Below, in pieces: positions 1-9,252 of a DNA stretch of 64,000 nt. Origin of the DNA: Bin16 sp965206315. Lineage in GTDB: Bacteria; Chloroflexota; Dehalococcoidia; Lucifugimonadales; Australimonadaceae. The notes below the pieces were generated by a model. It saw only the letters and a list, made by a program, of their open reading frames with translations. It had not been told where the DNA came from and did no database searches. Location: the NCBI GenBank assembly GCA_965206315.1, contig OZ242210.1, positions 558,001 to 622,000 on the forward strand, in the 5' to 3' direction. How positions within the stretch are numbered: position 1 is the stretch's first letter; each line of letters opens with the position of its first letter. Both the position numbers and the translations under genes were made by a program.

Positions 1-1
1 G

Positions 2-820
2 CGCTTCCTCCCCATCTCCAAGTCCGTTCCCAAGGAGATGCTCCCCCTCGTCGACCGCCCGGTGCTGCAGTACGCCGTCGAACAGGCCGCCGAGGCTGGC
101 ATCGAGCGCGTCGTTCTCGTCACCTCGCGCGGCAAGACCGCGATGGAGGACTACTTCGACGTCGCCCCCGAGCTCGAACGCACCCTCCGCGAGCGCGGCA
201 ACGCGAAGCTCGAACCGGTCGAGCGCGTCGGCCGCATGACCCGCATCATCGCGGTGCGCCAGCCGGAGCCCCTCGGACTCGGCCACGCCGTGCTCATGGC
301 GAAGGAGGCCGTCGGCAACGAGCCGTTCATCGTCTACCTGCCCGACGAGATACTCCTCGGCGAGCCCTCCGTGACCCGCCAGATGCTCGACGCCTACGAG
401 CGGCGCGGCAACGCCATCGGCGTCGTCGAGGTGCCGTGGGACGACGTCTCGCGCTACGGCGTCGTTGAGGGCGAGACGCTCTCCGACCGGGAGACGCGGC
501 TCACGCGCAGCGTCGAGAAACCCCCGCGCGACGAGGCCCCGTCCAACCTCGCCATCGTCGGCCCCTACGTCTTCTCTCCCGCCATCTTCGACTGCCTGGA
601 AGAGATAACCGCCGGTGCGATAGGCGAACTCCAGCTCACCGACGCCATCGCCCTGCTCGCGCAACGCGAGCACGTGCACGCCTACCGCTTCGAGGGTGAA
701 CGCTTCGACGCCGGCACGCCGCTTGGCCTGATGCAGACCGCCGTGGAGATCGCCCTCCGCCGCCCGGACTACGCCGACGCGATGCGTGCATGGGTCAGGG
801 AACTGGCGAAGCGGCTGTAG
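2..820 (+). CDS. galU: UTP--glucose-1-phosphate uridylyltransferase (C-terminal part; 5' end outside window)
   Basis: Makes UDP-glucose from UTP and glucose-1-phosphate in the cytoplasm for polysaccharide and glycolipid synthesis. The frame is already open at base 2 and reads RFLPISKSVPKEM before the first ATG at 38. That is the end of the family's nucleotide-binding signature (G-x-G-T-R-x-L-P ... P-K-E-M), so the gene begins a few dozen bases before the window. Further family blocks are GLGHAVL, LPDE, VEKPP, GPYVFSPAIFD, GELQLTDAI and FDAGTPLG. The 272 visible residues fit a protein of about 290-300. It ends 10 bp from the convergent lepA stop. No terminator hairpin is seen in that gap. Confidence 0.93.
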   Translation, partial: RFLPISKSVPKEMLPLVDRPVLQYAVEQAAEAGIERVVLVTSRGKTAMEDYFDVAPELERTLRERGNAKLEPVERVGRMTRIIAVRQPEPLGLGHAVLMAKEAVGNEPFIVYLPDEILLGEPSVTRQMLDAYERRGNAIGVVEVPWDDVSRYGVVEGETLSDRETRLTRSVEKPPRDEAPSNLAIVGPYVFSPAIFDCLEEITAGAIGELQLTDAIALLAQREHVHAYRFEGERFDAGTPLGLMQTAVEIALRRPDYADAMRAWVRELAKRL

Positions 821-830
821 CGAGACTCTG

Positions 831-2681
<1,851 letters not shown>

Positions 2682-2696
2682 TCTAGCAGGGCGGCT

Positions 2697-3749
2697 CTAC
2701 GAGCCATCAGTGTCGCCGGATGGCTCGCTGCCCTCCGACATCATGCCGCTCTCCGACAGCGTGCCGATGAGCCCGAAGATATCGCCCAGCAGGTCTTCGC
2801 CGTCCGAGTCGTCCGTGCCTTGGGCCGACTGCAGGTAGCGGAAGAGGTCGGAGTCGGCAGGGAGGACCAGCGTCGTCTGGCCCCCGAGCACTGCCCGGTA
2901 CGCCGCGAGGCTGCGCCGGAACGCGAAGAACTCGGGGTCCTGTTCGAGCGCCTCGGCGAGGATGCGGATCGCTTCACCTTCACCCTCACCACGAAGCCGG
3001 TTGGCTGTCTCGTCCGCTTGGGCGGAGATGATCTCCACCTGCCGGTCGACGTCGGCGATGCGCTGGCGGTACAGCTCCTCACCCTCGGCGCGGAGTCGCT
3101 GCGCCTGCACGGAGCGCTCCGTCCTCATGCGGGTGAAGATGTTGTCCTCCGTCGCGCCCGGGAAGTCCGCGCGCTTGATGCGGATGTCGACGATGTCGAC
3201 GCCGAAGTCATTCTCGGGGGACTTGACGACCTGGTTGGCAGTTGACAAGGCTCGGACGACGATGGCCGCACGTGTGGGTACGCCTTGGTCGTTGAGCAAC
3301 GGCTCGACGGTGGTGCGGTCCTCCTCGATGCCGATGAGCCGGCCGCCGATGATCTCCGGCTGCGTGCTGCGGCCGACTTCGTCGCGGAGCGCTGCGATGA
3401 CGATCTGCTGGATCGTCGCGTCGGCGTTGTTCTCGCTGCGCAGGCGCTCGATGAACTTGCGCGGGTCCTCGATGCGGTAGCGGACGTAAGCGTCCACCTC
3501 CAGGAACTGGTTGTCCTGGTCCGGCATGGAGGTTGGCGTCACGTCTATGCGCAGGATGCGCTTGTCCAGCACGTTCGCGGTGTCAACGAACGGCGCCTTC
3601 ACCTTCAAGCCCGGCGTGCGCACGATGTTCTGTATCTCACCGAATCGGGTGACGACCACGTACTGCGTCTCGTCGACCGTGTACAGCGCCTGCGGAACGA
3701 CGATGACCGCCGCGATGATGAGGATGAGGAAGGGGACGAGGAGTTTCAT
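2697..3749 (-). CDS. hflC: HflC, SPFH/band-7 regulator of the FtsH protease
   Basis: Inner-membrane prohibitin-like protein that, with HflK, forms the large HflKC assembly around FtsH. The 350-residue protein has one N-terminal membrane segment (about residues 3-18, FLILIIAAVIVVPQAL), then the band-7 core beginning VDETQYVVVTRFGEI and an Ala/Glu/Arg-rich helical stretch (about 225-280: RLRAEGEELYRQRIADVD), as expected. The stop of hflK is 1 bp from this start, so the two are co-transcribed and probably translationally coupled. FtsH is not in the window. The acidic C-terminus (GTDDSDGEDLL) is longer than usual. Confidence 0.9.
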   Translation of the reverse strand: MKLLVPFLILIIAAVIVVPQALYTVDETQYVVVTRFGEIQNIVRTPGLKVKAPFVDTANVLDKRILRIDVTPTSMPDQDNQFLEVDAYVRYRIEDPRKFIERLRSENNADATIQQIVIAALRDEVGRSTQPEIIGGRLIGIEEDRTTVEPLLNDQGVPTRAAIVVRALSTANQVVKSPENDFGVDIVDIRIKRADFPGATEDNIFTRMRTERSVQAQRLRAEGEELYRQRIADVDRQVEIISAQADETANRLRGEGEGEAIRILAEALEQDPEFFAFRRSLAAYRAVLGGQTTLVLPADSDLFRYLQSAQGTDDSDGEDLLGDIFGLIGTLSESGMMSEGSEPSGDTDGS

Positions 3750-3750
3750 A

Positions 3751-4842
3751 TCAGCTCCCGTTCCCCGCGCCGGCGGCAGCAGGACCCGCGACTGACGGAA
3801 GAACGCCTTCCGTCAGCGGCAGGAGCGGCAGCGCGCCGCCGGTGGAATCGTCCAGGATGAAGAGGGTAACGCCGGGCAGGATATCCTCTATCGCCTCGAG
3901 GAAGAGCCGTGTCCGCGTGACCTCCTGGGACTGCGCATACTCCGTAAAGACAGCGGTGAACTCGGCTGCTTCACCCTGCGCCCTGGCGATACGGGCTTCC
4001 TTGAACGCCTGCGCCGCTTGGGTCACCTGCTCTGCCGCGCCACGCGCCCGGGGGAGCCTGTCCTGCTCGTAGGCGAGCGACTCGTTGATGCGGCTCTCCC
4101 TGTCGACCCGCGCCCTGTTGACGTCGTCGAAGGCGTCGCGCACCTGGTCCGGCGGCTGGACCTCTTGCAACTGCACGTTCAGTATCTCGATGCCCGCGTT
4201 GTAGTCGTCGACGATCTCCTGCAGCAGCGCCTGCGTGTCGGCCTGTACCGCTTCTCTGCCGACGCGCAGCGGGTCGTCTATCGACCGCTGGCCGACCACC
4301 TGCCGGAGCGCCGCTTCGGCGGCATCCTTGAGCGTCCGGCCGTCCGGATGGCCCTCCACGGCATTCGGCCGGGCCGGGTCGCCGGGGTCGGCGACGTTGA
4401 AAAGGAACGCGCCGAGGTCCTTGATGCGGTACTGGACGACGAGGTCGATGGCGACGATGTTCAGGTCGCCGGTGATCATCCTGGACTCGACCGCTTCGTC
4501 CGTGGTAACGCCGCCGGCGCTGGTCCGGAAACCGAGTTCCATGCGCTGGGTCTCGTCGACGGATACGACGTCCACCGTGCCGATGGGCGAAGGTGGATAC
4601 CAGTGGAGTCCTTCGTCCTCCGTGCCGCGGAACGCTCCGAAGAGGCGGAGCGCCGCCTGCTCCGACGGCTGCACGGTGTAGAAGCCCGTGCCCAGCCAGA
4701 GCGCGATCGCAACGACGATGAGGCCGAGGATGAACAGGCGGGAGCCGCCGCCCGGAAGGCGTGAGCGTATACCATCCCAGCTCTGTCGGAGGTTTTGGAC
4801 CACCTGGTCCGGATCGAATTCGGGTCGGCGTTCGCCGTACAT
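3751..4842 (-). CDS. hflK: HflK, SPFH/band-7 regulator of the FtsH protease
   Basis: Partner of HflC. The N-terminus is cytoplasmic and hydrophilic (PDQVVQNLRQSWDG), then one membrane helix at about 37-58 (LFILGLIVVAIALWLGTGFY). The band-7 domain follows from TVQPSEQAALRLFG, with HflK-type features RSIDDPL, LNVQLQEVQPPDQVRDAFDDVNRARVD split over the core, and a coiled helical tail. The 363 residues are a little under typical HflK. It is first in the hflK-hflC-lepA operon, with a candidate promoter just upstream (4937-4965). Confidence 0.9.
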   Translation of the reverse strand: MYGERRPEFDPDQVVQNLRQSWDGIRSRLPGGGSRLFILGLIVVAIALWLGTGFYTVQPSEQAALRLFGAFRGTEDEGLHWYPPSPIGTVDVVSVDETQRMELGFRTSAGGVTTDEAVESRMITGDLNIVAIDLVVQYRIKDLGAFLFNVADPGDPARPNAVEGHPDGRTLKDAAEAALRQVVGQRSIDDPLRVGREAVQADTQALLQEIVDDYNAGIEILNVQLQEVQPPDQVRDAFDDVNRARVDRESRINESLAYEQDRLPRARGAAEQVTQAAQAFKEARIARAQGEAAEFTAVFTEYAQSQEVTRTRLFLEAIEDILPGVTLFILDDSTGGALPLLPLTEGVLPSVAGPAAAGAGNGS

Positions 4843-5146
4843 CTAACGCAACTTCTTCCGTATGCCCCGCTGAGGTCAGCCGTCCTCCGACGGCCGCGCT
4901 GCGAGTGGACCTCCAGCGCTCCGGGGGAACAGGACGAGTCTATCCCCCACCCCCAGGTGTGTCAAACACGTAGTGGCCCCGCCTCGCCCCTTGACGCACT
5001 TTGCACGGACGTGCGCGCGGGTATAGTATGCCGCAGCGAATCGTAGCATCGGCGGTCTGCTGCAACGAAACAGCAGCACGTACCAGCCGTTCGCCTACGA
5101 GACCGGGCAACGCATATCCAGGGGAAGTGGAAGGCAGGAGGGAAAG
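4843..5146. other. Divergent intergenic region (304 bp)
   Basis: Lies between the divergent hflK and TctC-like genes. It holds the leftward hflK promoter and a weaker rightward candidate: TATAGT at 5022-5027 with TTGCAC at 5001-5006, a 15 bp spacer. The rightward leader would be about 110 nt and ends in a good ribosome site (GGAGGG) before 5147. No gene or repeat is seen. Confidence 0.5.
4937..4965 (-). promoter_or_regulatory. Sigma70-type promoter for hflK-hflC-lepA
   Basis: Reading leftward, TTGACA (4960-4965) is followed after exactly 17 bp by TAGACT (4937-4942, 4 of 6 matches). Expected start of transcription is near 4930, giving a leader of about 90 nt before hflK. The spacer is very G-rich. 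No expression evidence is available. Confidence 0.6.
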
Positions 5147-6424
5147 ATGAAGATGCACCGATTCCTGGCCCTTGGCGCGATAGCAGTGGTTCTGGCGCTC
5201 TTTGCGGCGTGCGGCGGCGATGAGGATCCAACCGCAACCCCGCGTCCGGCGGCTCAGCCGACTCCGACCCCCACCGCTGAGACGATGATGGAGGAACCCA
5301 CTCCCACCGCTGAGGCGATGATGGAGGAACCCACTCCCACCGCCGAAGCCATGACGGAGCAGCCGACACCCACCGCCGCCCCGCGTCCAACCCCGACACC
5401 AGTGCCTCCGCCCCCTGGCTTTGACGCGGAGGAATACTTCGGCGGCAAGACCATCCGCATCATCACCGGCACGAGCCCCGGCGGCGGCTACGACACCTTC
5501 AGCAGGATCGTCGCCGCAACGGCTGAGCGGTACTTCCCGGACAGCACCCGCTTCATCGTGCAGAACCTTCCCGGCGCGGGACAGCTGCGGGGCCTGCGCG
5601 CCGTGCTGACTGCGGAGCCGGACGGCCTCACCGTCGGGCCTGTGCACTCGCGCTGGTTCGCGCGGCAGCTGCTCGTGGGCGACGTCGACGGGTTCGACTT
5701 CGACAGGATCTACATCCTCGGCTCCCCGACGTTCACCATCGCGGAAGCCGGTTTCTGCCTGGACAAGGACTTCGCCTCCTCGTGGCAGGAGGTGCTGGAC
5801 CGGGACCTCACCATCAGGGTCGGTTCCGTCGGGCCGGGCAACGAGCCTGCCATCGAGTTCATGATCGAGAACGGCGGTCCGTTCAAACTCATCTACGGCT
5901 ACGGCGGCTCGTCCGAGATCATGGCGGCGTTCGACCGCGGCGAGGTGGACGGTACGGGCCGCTGCGGCCCGGGCACCGCTGGACGCCTCTACCCCGAGTG
6001 GATAGAGCAGGGACGCCTCATCCCCATCTTCTACGAGAAGAAGCCGTACAACGACGAATGGCTGGCCAACCTCGGACACACCGGTCCGTTCCCCTCCTTC
6101 CGCGACCTCCCCGGCCTCACGTTCGACCCGGCGCAGGCGGAAGGGCTGGAGCTGAACCTGCTCGTGACCGAGCTCTCCCGCGTCTTCGTGATGCCTGAGG
6201 ACGTGCCCGCGGACGTGACCCAGTACTGGCAGTCGGCGTTCGACCAGATCGTGGTGGACCCGACGTTCATCGAACAGCTCACCATCGCCGGGTACGAGGA
6301 GGCCTACGGCTATGGCAGGGCAGAGGACATCTGGGACATCATCGAGCGCGTGCGGAACGCCAGCCAGGCAACCCGTGACGTAGCGCTCGCACTGAGCGGC
6401 GTCGGCAACCTGACCGTCAACTGA
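5147..6424 (+). CDS. TctC/Bug-family extracytoplasmic solute-binding lipoprotein
   Basis: Predicted receptor of the tripartite tricarboxylate transporter type, which captures organic anions outside the membrane. The signal peptide ends in a lipobox LFAAC with lipid-bearing Cys22. A low-complexity Thr/Pro/Ala/Glu linker (about 23-89) follows. The binding domain runs from about 97: KTIRIITGTSPGGGYDTFSR is the family's N-terminal signature, later VQNLPGAGQ. The 425 residues compare with about 320 in the family, the excess being the linker. No TctA or TctB membrane gene is nearby, so its partner must be encoded elsewhere. Long tethers of this kind are common in single-membrane lineages. The ligand cannot be told from sequence. 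Confidence 0.85.
   Translation: MKMHRFLALGAIAVVLALFAACGGDEDPTATPRPAAQPTPTPTAETMMEEPTPTAEAMMEEPTPTAEAMTEQPTPTAAPRPTPTPVPPPPGFDAEEYFGGKTIRIITGTSPGGGYDTFSRIVAATAERYFPDSTRFIVQNLPGAGQLRGLRAVLTAEPDGLTVGPVHSRWFARQLLVGDVDGFDFDRIYILGSPTFTIAEAGFCLDKDFASSWQEVLDRDLTIRVGSVGPGNEPAIEFMIENGGPFKLIYGYGGSSEIMAAFDRGEVDGTGRCGPGTAGRLYPEWIEQGRLIPIFYEKKPYNDEWLANLGHTGPFPSFRDLPGLTFDPAQAEGLELNLLVTELSRVFVMPEDVPADVTQYWQSAFDQIVVDPTFIEQLTIAGYEEAYGYGRAEDIWDIIERVRNASQATRDVALALSGVGNLTVN
5272..5370 (+). repeat. In-frame 33 bp tandem repeat in lipoprotein linker
   Basis: About three units of 33 bp encode the repeated peptide PTPTAEAMMEE. The first two units are nearly identical in DNA and the third has diverged (EAMTEQ). This is a length-variable tether between the lipid anchor and the binding domain. 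Confidence 0.8.
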
Positions 6425-6435
6425 GGACGCATCTT

Positions 6436-6464
6436 GCCGGTGCGGACAGCGTGTCCGCACCGGC
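6436..6464. repeat. Perfect 13 bp palindrome, possible transcript end
   Basis: GCCGGTGCGGACA, a GCG loop and the exact reverse complement start 12 bp after the lipoprotein stop. There is no T-run, so it may protect the mRNA 3' end or be a REP-like element rather than a classical terminator. Confidence 0.6.
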
Positions 6465-6546
6465 GGGCGCCCGGCTGCCAGGACCGGGTCACATTTGTCC
6501 GATGTCGGGCACCCCTTGTGGGTGCCCGACGCGGTGCGCCAGCACC

Positions 6547-6577
6547 CGTCATGCCAGCGAACGCTGGCATCCAGAGG
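6547..6577. repeat. Dispersed palindromic repeat (CCAGCG-type), copy 1
   Basis: ATGCCAGCG-AA-CGCTGGCAT core flanked by CGTC and CCAGAG. The same arrangement recurs at 9171-9200. Translated, this common bacterial repeat gives peptides like PAFAGMT in wrongly called short genes. Confidence 0.7.
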
Positions 6578-6604
6578 CGTGCGGTGGGGTGTGGTGCGGC
6601 GCGC

Positions 6605-6656
6605 CTGCCCCCTCTCCCTTGAGGGGAGAGGTCGCCGCGCAGCGGCGGGTGAGGGT
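6605..6656. repeat. Dispersed palindromic repeat (CCTCTCCC type)
   Basis: Two adjacent hairpins: CCTCTCCC-TTGAG-GGGAGAGG (6611-6631), then CGCCGC-GCA-GCGGCG (6633-6647), followed by GGTGAGGG. A widespread type of intergenic repeat in high-GC bacteria; a related element is at 7405-7456. Confidence 0.65.
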
Positions 6657-6837
6657 GGCCTGGTGTAGGGGCATCCTCGTAGGTGCCCTTCCCGGCTCAC
6701 GGTCGGGAACCCAGCATCCCCGTTCACTTTCATATTCGTGACACGCCCCCGTTGCGCGAACGATTTGCCCCTCCTTACTCTGTCCCTGACCGCCCGGGAC
6801 TGGTGCGCCACGGGCGAGCGCGAAGGAGGAACTCCAT

Positions 6838-6907
6838 GGGCTCGAAAAGGCTCACAAGGGCTCAGAAGAAGAGGCGTTTGAGCCCTTCTAAACCCCCGAA
6901 AGGCTCA
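6838..6907. repeat. Short-motif array A (GGCTCA) upstream of HTH gene
   Basis: Copies of a 6-9 bp motif: GGGCTC (6838), AAGGCTCA (6847-6854), AAGGGCTCA (6856-6864), the inverted copy TGAGCCCTT (6879-6887) and AAAGGCTCA (6899-6907). The 6856/6879 pair is a perfect 9 bp inverted repeat with a 14 nt loop. The stretch is more A-rich than its surroundings. It may be the binding site of the HTH protein starting at 6944, which is inference. Confidence 0.6.
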
Positions 6908-6943
6908 ACGAAAGACCTCGATTTACGAACGGAGGAGCATGAA

Positions 6944-7342
6944 ATGAGCCGGAATGAGCCGGTTTTTCAGGAAAATCTCTCCGACAGGCAGATCGTGGCC
7001 CTCCCGCACGTCGCCGCCGCTGCCACCAACGCCGAAGGCGCGCGAGCGGCGGACGTCAGCCTCGCGACCCTCAAGCGATGGCGGCAGGACCCCGCCTTCC
7101 GGGAGGAACTCCGCCGCATGAGGCAGGAAACTGCGGACCTCGCCCACGCCGAGCTCAACGGTCTCGCGTTGAAGAGTACCGCCGCGCTCGCTGAGCTCCT
7201 GGAAGACCCCAACCCGCGGATCAAAGCGCAGGCCGTCCGCCTCGCGCTCGTCCTGGGCATCCAGGTCGGTCAGGTCAGGGAGAACCAGCGGCGCCTCAGA
7301 CAACTCGAACGGGCGCTCACCCTGCTCAAGAACGTCAAGTAG
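6944..7342 (+). CDS. Small HTH protein, phBC6A51/terminase-small-subunit-like
   Basis: 132 residues. An N-terminal helix-turn-helix (about 8-45) reads LSDRQIVALPHV...GARAADVSLATLKRWRQDPAFREEL, like the HTH_Tnp/phBC6A51 group of phage- and repeat-associated DNA-binding proteins. A helical, Leu/Ala-rich tail with a HEAT-like stretch (LLEDPNPRIKAQAVRLAL) follows and ends in a coiled coil (RENQRRLRQLERALTLL). The ATG at 6944 is chosen for GGAGGAG at 6931-6937. An upstream in-frame ATG at 6836 also has a good AGGAGG and would add 36 basic residues, but that stretch translates the motif array. No phage genes lie beside it. Probably mobile or selfish in origin; function unknown. Confidence 0.7.
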   Translation: MSRNEPVFQENLSDRQIVALPHVAAAATNAEGARAADVSLATLKRWRQDPAFREELRRMRQETADLAHAELNGLALKSTAALAELLEDPNPRIKAQAVRLALVLGIQVGQVRENQRRLRQLERALTLLKNVK

Positions 7343-7404
7343 GGAGTTCCCAACCCGCCCCGCGTTGACGCTCGGCTGAGGGCAGTGTAGGTTCCCTCCC
7401 TGTC

Positions 7405-7456
7405 TGATTCCTTCCCCCTTGATGGGGGAAGGCTGGGATGGGGGTGAACCTGAGCG
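7405..7456. repeat. Dispersed palindromic repeat (CCTTCCCCC type)
   Basis: CCTTCCCCC-TTGAT-GGGGGAAGG (7410-7432) followed by GCTGGGATGGGGGTG. Same general family as 6605-6656. It sits between the HTH gene and the kinase gene. A further small hairpin GGAGATT-AGGCA-AATCTCC is at 7467-7485 and could act as a weak terminator. Confidence 0.65.
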
Positions 7457-7522
7457 GGGCGGGCGGGGAGATTAGGCAAATCTCCTTACGCGACACCGGA
7501 ACGAACGAGGTACGACAGACCG

Positions 7523-8530
7523 ATGGCTTACGAGTACGACGTCTACGGCGTCGGCAACGCGATAGTGGATACCGAGGTGGAGGTGGAGGACTCGTTCCTC
7601 GCAGGCCACGGCCTGGACAAGGGCATCATGACGCTCGTGTCCGCCGAGTCCCAGGCGGAGCTCCTGGAGAGCCTTTCCGGACACGCCCGGCACGGCTCCG
7701 CCGGGGGGTCCGCGGCGAACACGGTGACCGCCGTGACCCACTTCGGGGGCAGCGCGTTCTTCACCGGCAAGATCGGCAACGACATGCACGGCGCCCTCTA
7801 CCGCGAGAGCCTCGCCGAGGCCGGGGTGGAGTTCGACATGACGCCCGCGGATGCCGGTCCCACCGGAGCGTGCGTCATCCTCGTCACGCCCGACGGCGAG
7901 CGCACCATGCGGACCAGCCTTGGCGCGGCCTCCACGTTGGGGCCGGGCGACATCGCCTCCGGCGCGCTCCGCTCCAGCCGCATCGTCTACGTGGAGGGCT
8001 ACCTGCTCAGCACCCCGTCGTGCGCGGAAGCCGCCGAGCGCGCCATGGCCGTCGCATCCGGCGCGGGCGTGCAGGTCGCGCTCAGCCTCTCCGACCCCGC
8101 CATAGCGACCCTCTTCATCGACGAGTTCCGGCGCGTCACCCGGCAGTACGTCGACGTCCTCTTCTGCAACGAACATGAGGCGGAGATTTACGGGGGCGGC
8201 GGCTCGCGCGAGCAGCGGCTGCGGGCGGTTGGCGCTGATGCCCCGCTGGTGTTCATGACCTGCGGAGCGGACGGCGCGCTGGTCTTCGACGATGGCGCCG
8301 TCACAGACGTGCCGGGATACGTCGTGCCCGTCGTCGACACGACCGGCGCGGGCGACGTCTTCGCCGCGGGCGCGCTCTACGGGCTCACGCATGGCCTCAA
8401 CCCCACCGATGCTGGTAAGCTCGGCGCGTTCGCATCCGCGAAGGTCGTAACCGGCTTCGGCGCGCGGCTGCGCGAGCCGTTGCACGAGACGCTGGAAGCC
8501 ATACTCAACGGGGCCCACCCCCTCGGATAA
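7523..8530 (+). CDS. PfkB-family sugar/nucleoside kinase, adenosine-kinase-like
   Basis: Ribokinase-fold enzyme phosphorylating a sugar or nucleoside with ATP. PfkB signature 1 is at about 59-77 (GSAGGSAANTVTAVTHFGG). Signature 2, DTTGAGD, is at 272-278, with Asp278 the predicted catalytic base. The N-terminus YDVYGVGNAIVDTEVEV and the 335-residue length resemble bacterial adenosine kinases. The substrate is inferred and could instead be a pentose. A methyltransferase gene follows after 12 bp, which fits adenosine salvage from the S-adenosylhomocysteine cycle. Confidence 0.88.
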   Translation: MAYEYDVYGVGNAIVDTEVEVEDSFLAGHGLDKGIMTLVSAESQAELLESLSGHARHGSAGGSAANTVTAVTHFGGSAFFTGKIGNDMHGALYRESLAEAGVEFDMTPADAGPTGACVILVTPDGERTMRTSLGAASTLGPGDIASGALRSSRIVYVEGYLLSTPSCAEAAERAMAVASGAGVQVALSLSDPAIATLFIDEFRRVTRQYVDVLFCNEHEAEIYGGGGSREQRLRAVGADAPLVFMTCGADGALVFDDGAVTDVPGYVVPVVDTTGAGDVFAAGALYGLTHGLNPTDAGKLGAFASAKVVTGFGARLREPLHETLEAILNGAHPLG

Positions 8531-8542
8531 GGAGAACTGGGA

Positions 8543-9166
8543 ATGACCACCGACCGCCACCAGAAGGCTGCATGGGCGCAGACGCACGACGTCCCGGAGC
8601 AGTGGGAGGAGCAGGAGTTCGTCGACAACTGGGTCACGCGCGATGACGGCAGGCAGGACACGCGCGGGCCGATGATTCAGACCACTGTGGATGCCGCGCC
8701 ATTCCCCACCGACCAGGCCATCCGCGCCCTGGACGTCGGCTCCGGCTACGGCCTGCTCTCCGGCTACCTCCTGGCGAAGTACCCCAATGCCCACGTCACG
8801 CTGCAGGACATCTCCGAGCCGATGTTCGGCCACGCGAAGGAGCGCCTCGCGGCCTACGCGGACCGCACGGCCTACGTCAAAAGCGACTTCTCCCAGCGCG
8901 ACTGGGCGTCCGGGCTCGGCGGCCCGTTCGACTTCGTCATGTCCGCCATCGCCATCCACAACATGTACGACGACGGCCTAATCGCCGGCATCTACAAGGA
9001 CATCCACGACCTCATCGCCGACGGTGGCATGTTCGCCAACCTGGACTACGCGGCCCAGGCCGGCGGCGTGGACATGCACGTCCAGTGGCTGAAGGAGGCC
9101 GGCTTCTCCACCGTGGAAACGGAGGAGATCAACGACCGCACCGTCCTGCTGAAGGCCTCCCGCTGA
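8543..9166 (+). CDS. Class I SAM-dependent methyltransferase
   Basis: 207 residues. Motif I, LDVGSGYG, at about 63-70 binds SAM. The acidic residue after strand 2 is in LQDISEPM, and a motif near FDFVMSAIAIHNMYDD resembles the post-II region of small-molecule methyltransferases. The C-terminus shows a typical final strand (TVLLKAS). The acceptor is not recognisable. It is 12 bp downstream of the adenosine-kinase-like gene and probably co-transcribed. Confidence 0.85.
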   Translation: MTTDRHQKAAWAQTHDVPEQWEEQEFVDNWVTRDDGRQDTRGPMIQTTVDAAPFPTDQAIRALDVGSGYGLLSGYLLAKYPNAHVTLQDISEPMFGHAKERLAAYADRTAYVKSDFSQRDWASGLGGPFDFVMSAIAIHNMYDDGLIAGIYKDIHDLIADGGMFANLDYAAQAGGVDMHVQWLKEAGFSTVETEEINDRTVLLKASR

Positions 9167-9170
9167 CTCT

Positions 9171-9200
9171 CGTCATTCCAGCGAAGGCTGGAATCCAGAG
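9171..9200. repeat. Dispersed palindromic repeat (CCAGCG-type), copy 2
   Basis: CGTC-ATTCCAGC-GAAG-GCTGGAAT-CCAGAG, the same build as 6547-6577 with compensating changes on both arms. It starts 5 bp after the methyltransferase stop and lies between convergent genes. Confidence 0.75.
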
Positions 9201-9252
9201 GGCCGTCAGGCCACGTGGTGGGGGTTGGTGAGCAGGGTGTCCTCTGGGCGGC

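Larger units (their letters stand above)
6425..6943. other. Repeat-rich intergenic region (519 bp)
   Basis: Between the lipoprotein and the small HTH gene lie several dispersed-type palindromes (6436-6464, 6547-6577, 6605-6656) and a short-motif array (6838-6907), each listed separately. No convincing protein gene is visible before the HTH gene. An extended reading frame into it exists, and its translation has no recognisable character before about 6836. Confidence 0.7.

Noticed and set aside
5272..5370. CRISPR-like array
   Set aside because: The 33 bp units are contiguous, in frame and encode a linker peptide, with no spacers. No cas genes or spaced repeats occur anywhere in the window.
4940..6811. 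A 623-codon minus-strand frame opposite the TctC-like lipoprotein
   Set aside because: Low-complexity, Arg/Asp/His-rich translation with no motif; the plus-strand lipoprotein has a signal peptide, lipobox and family signature.
6944..7342. Prophage remnant marked by a terminase small subunit
   Set aside because: The HTH protein is only terminase-like. There is no large terminase, portal, capsid, integrase or attachment-site duplication near it.
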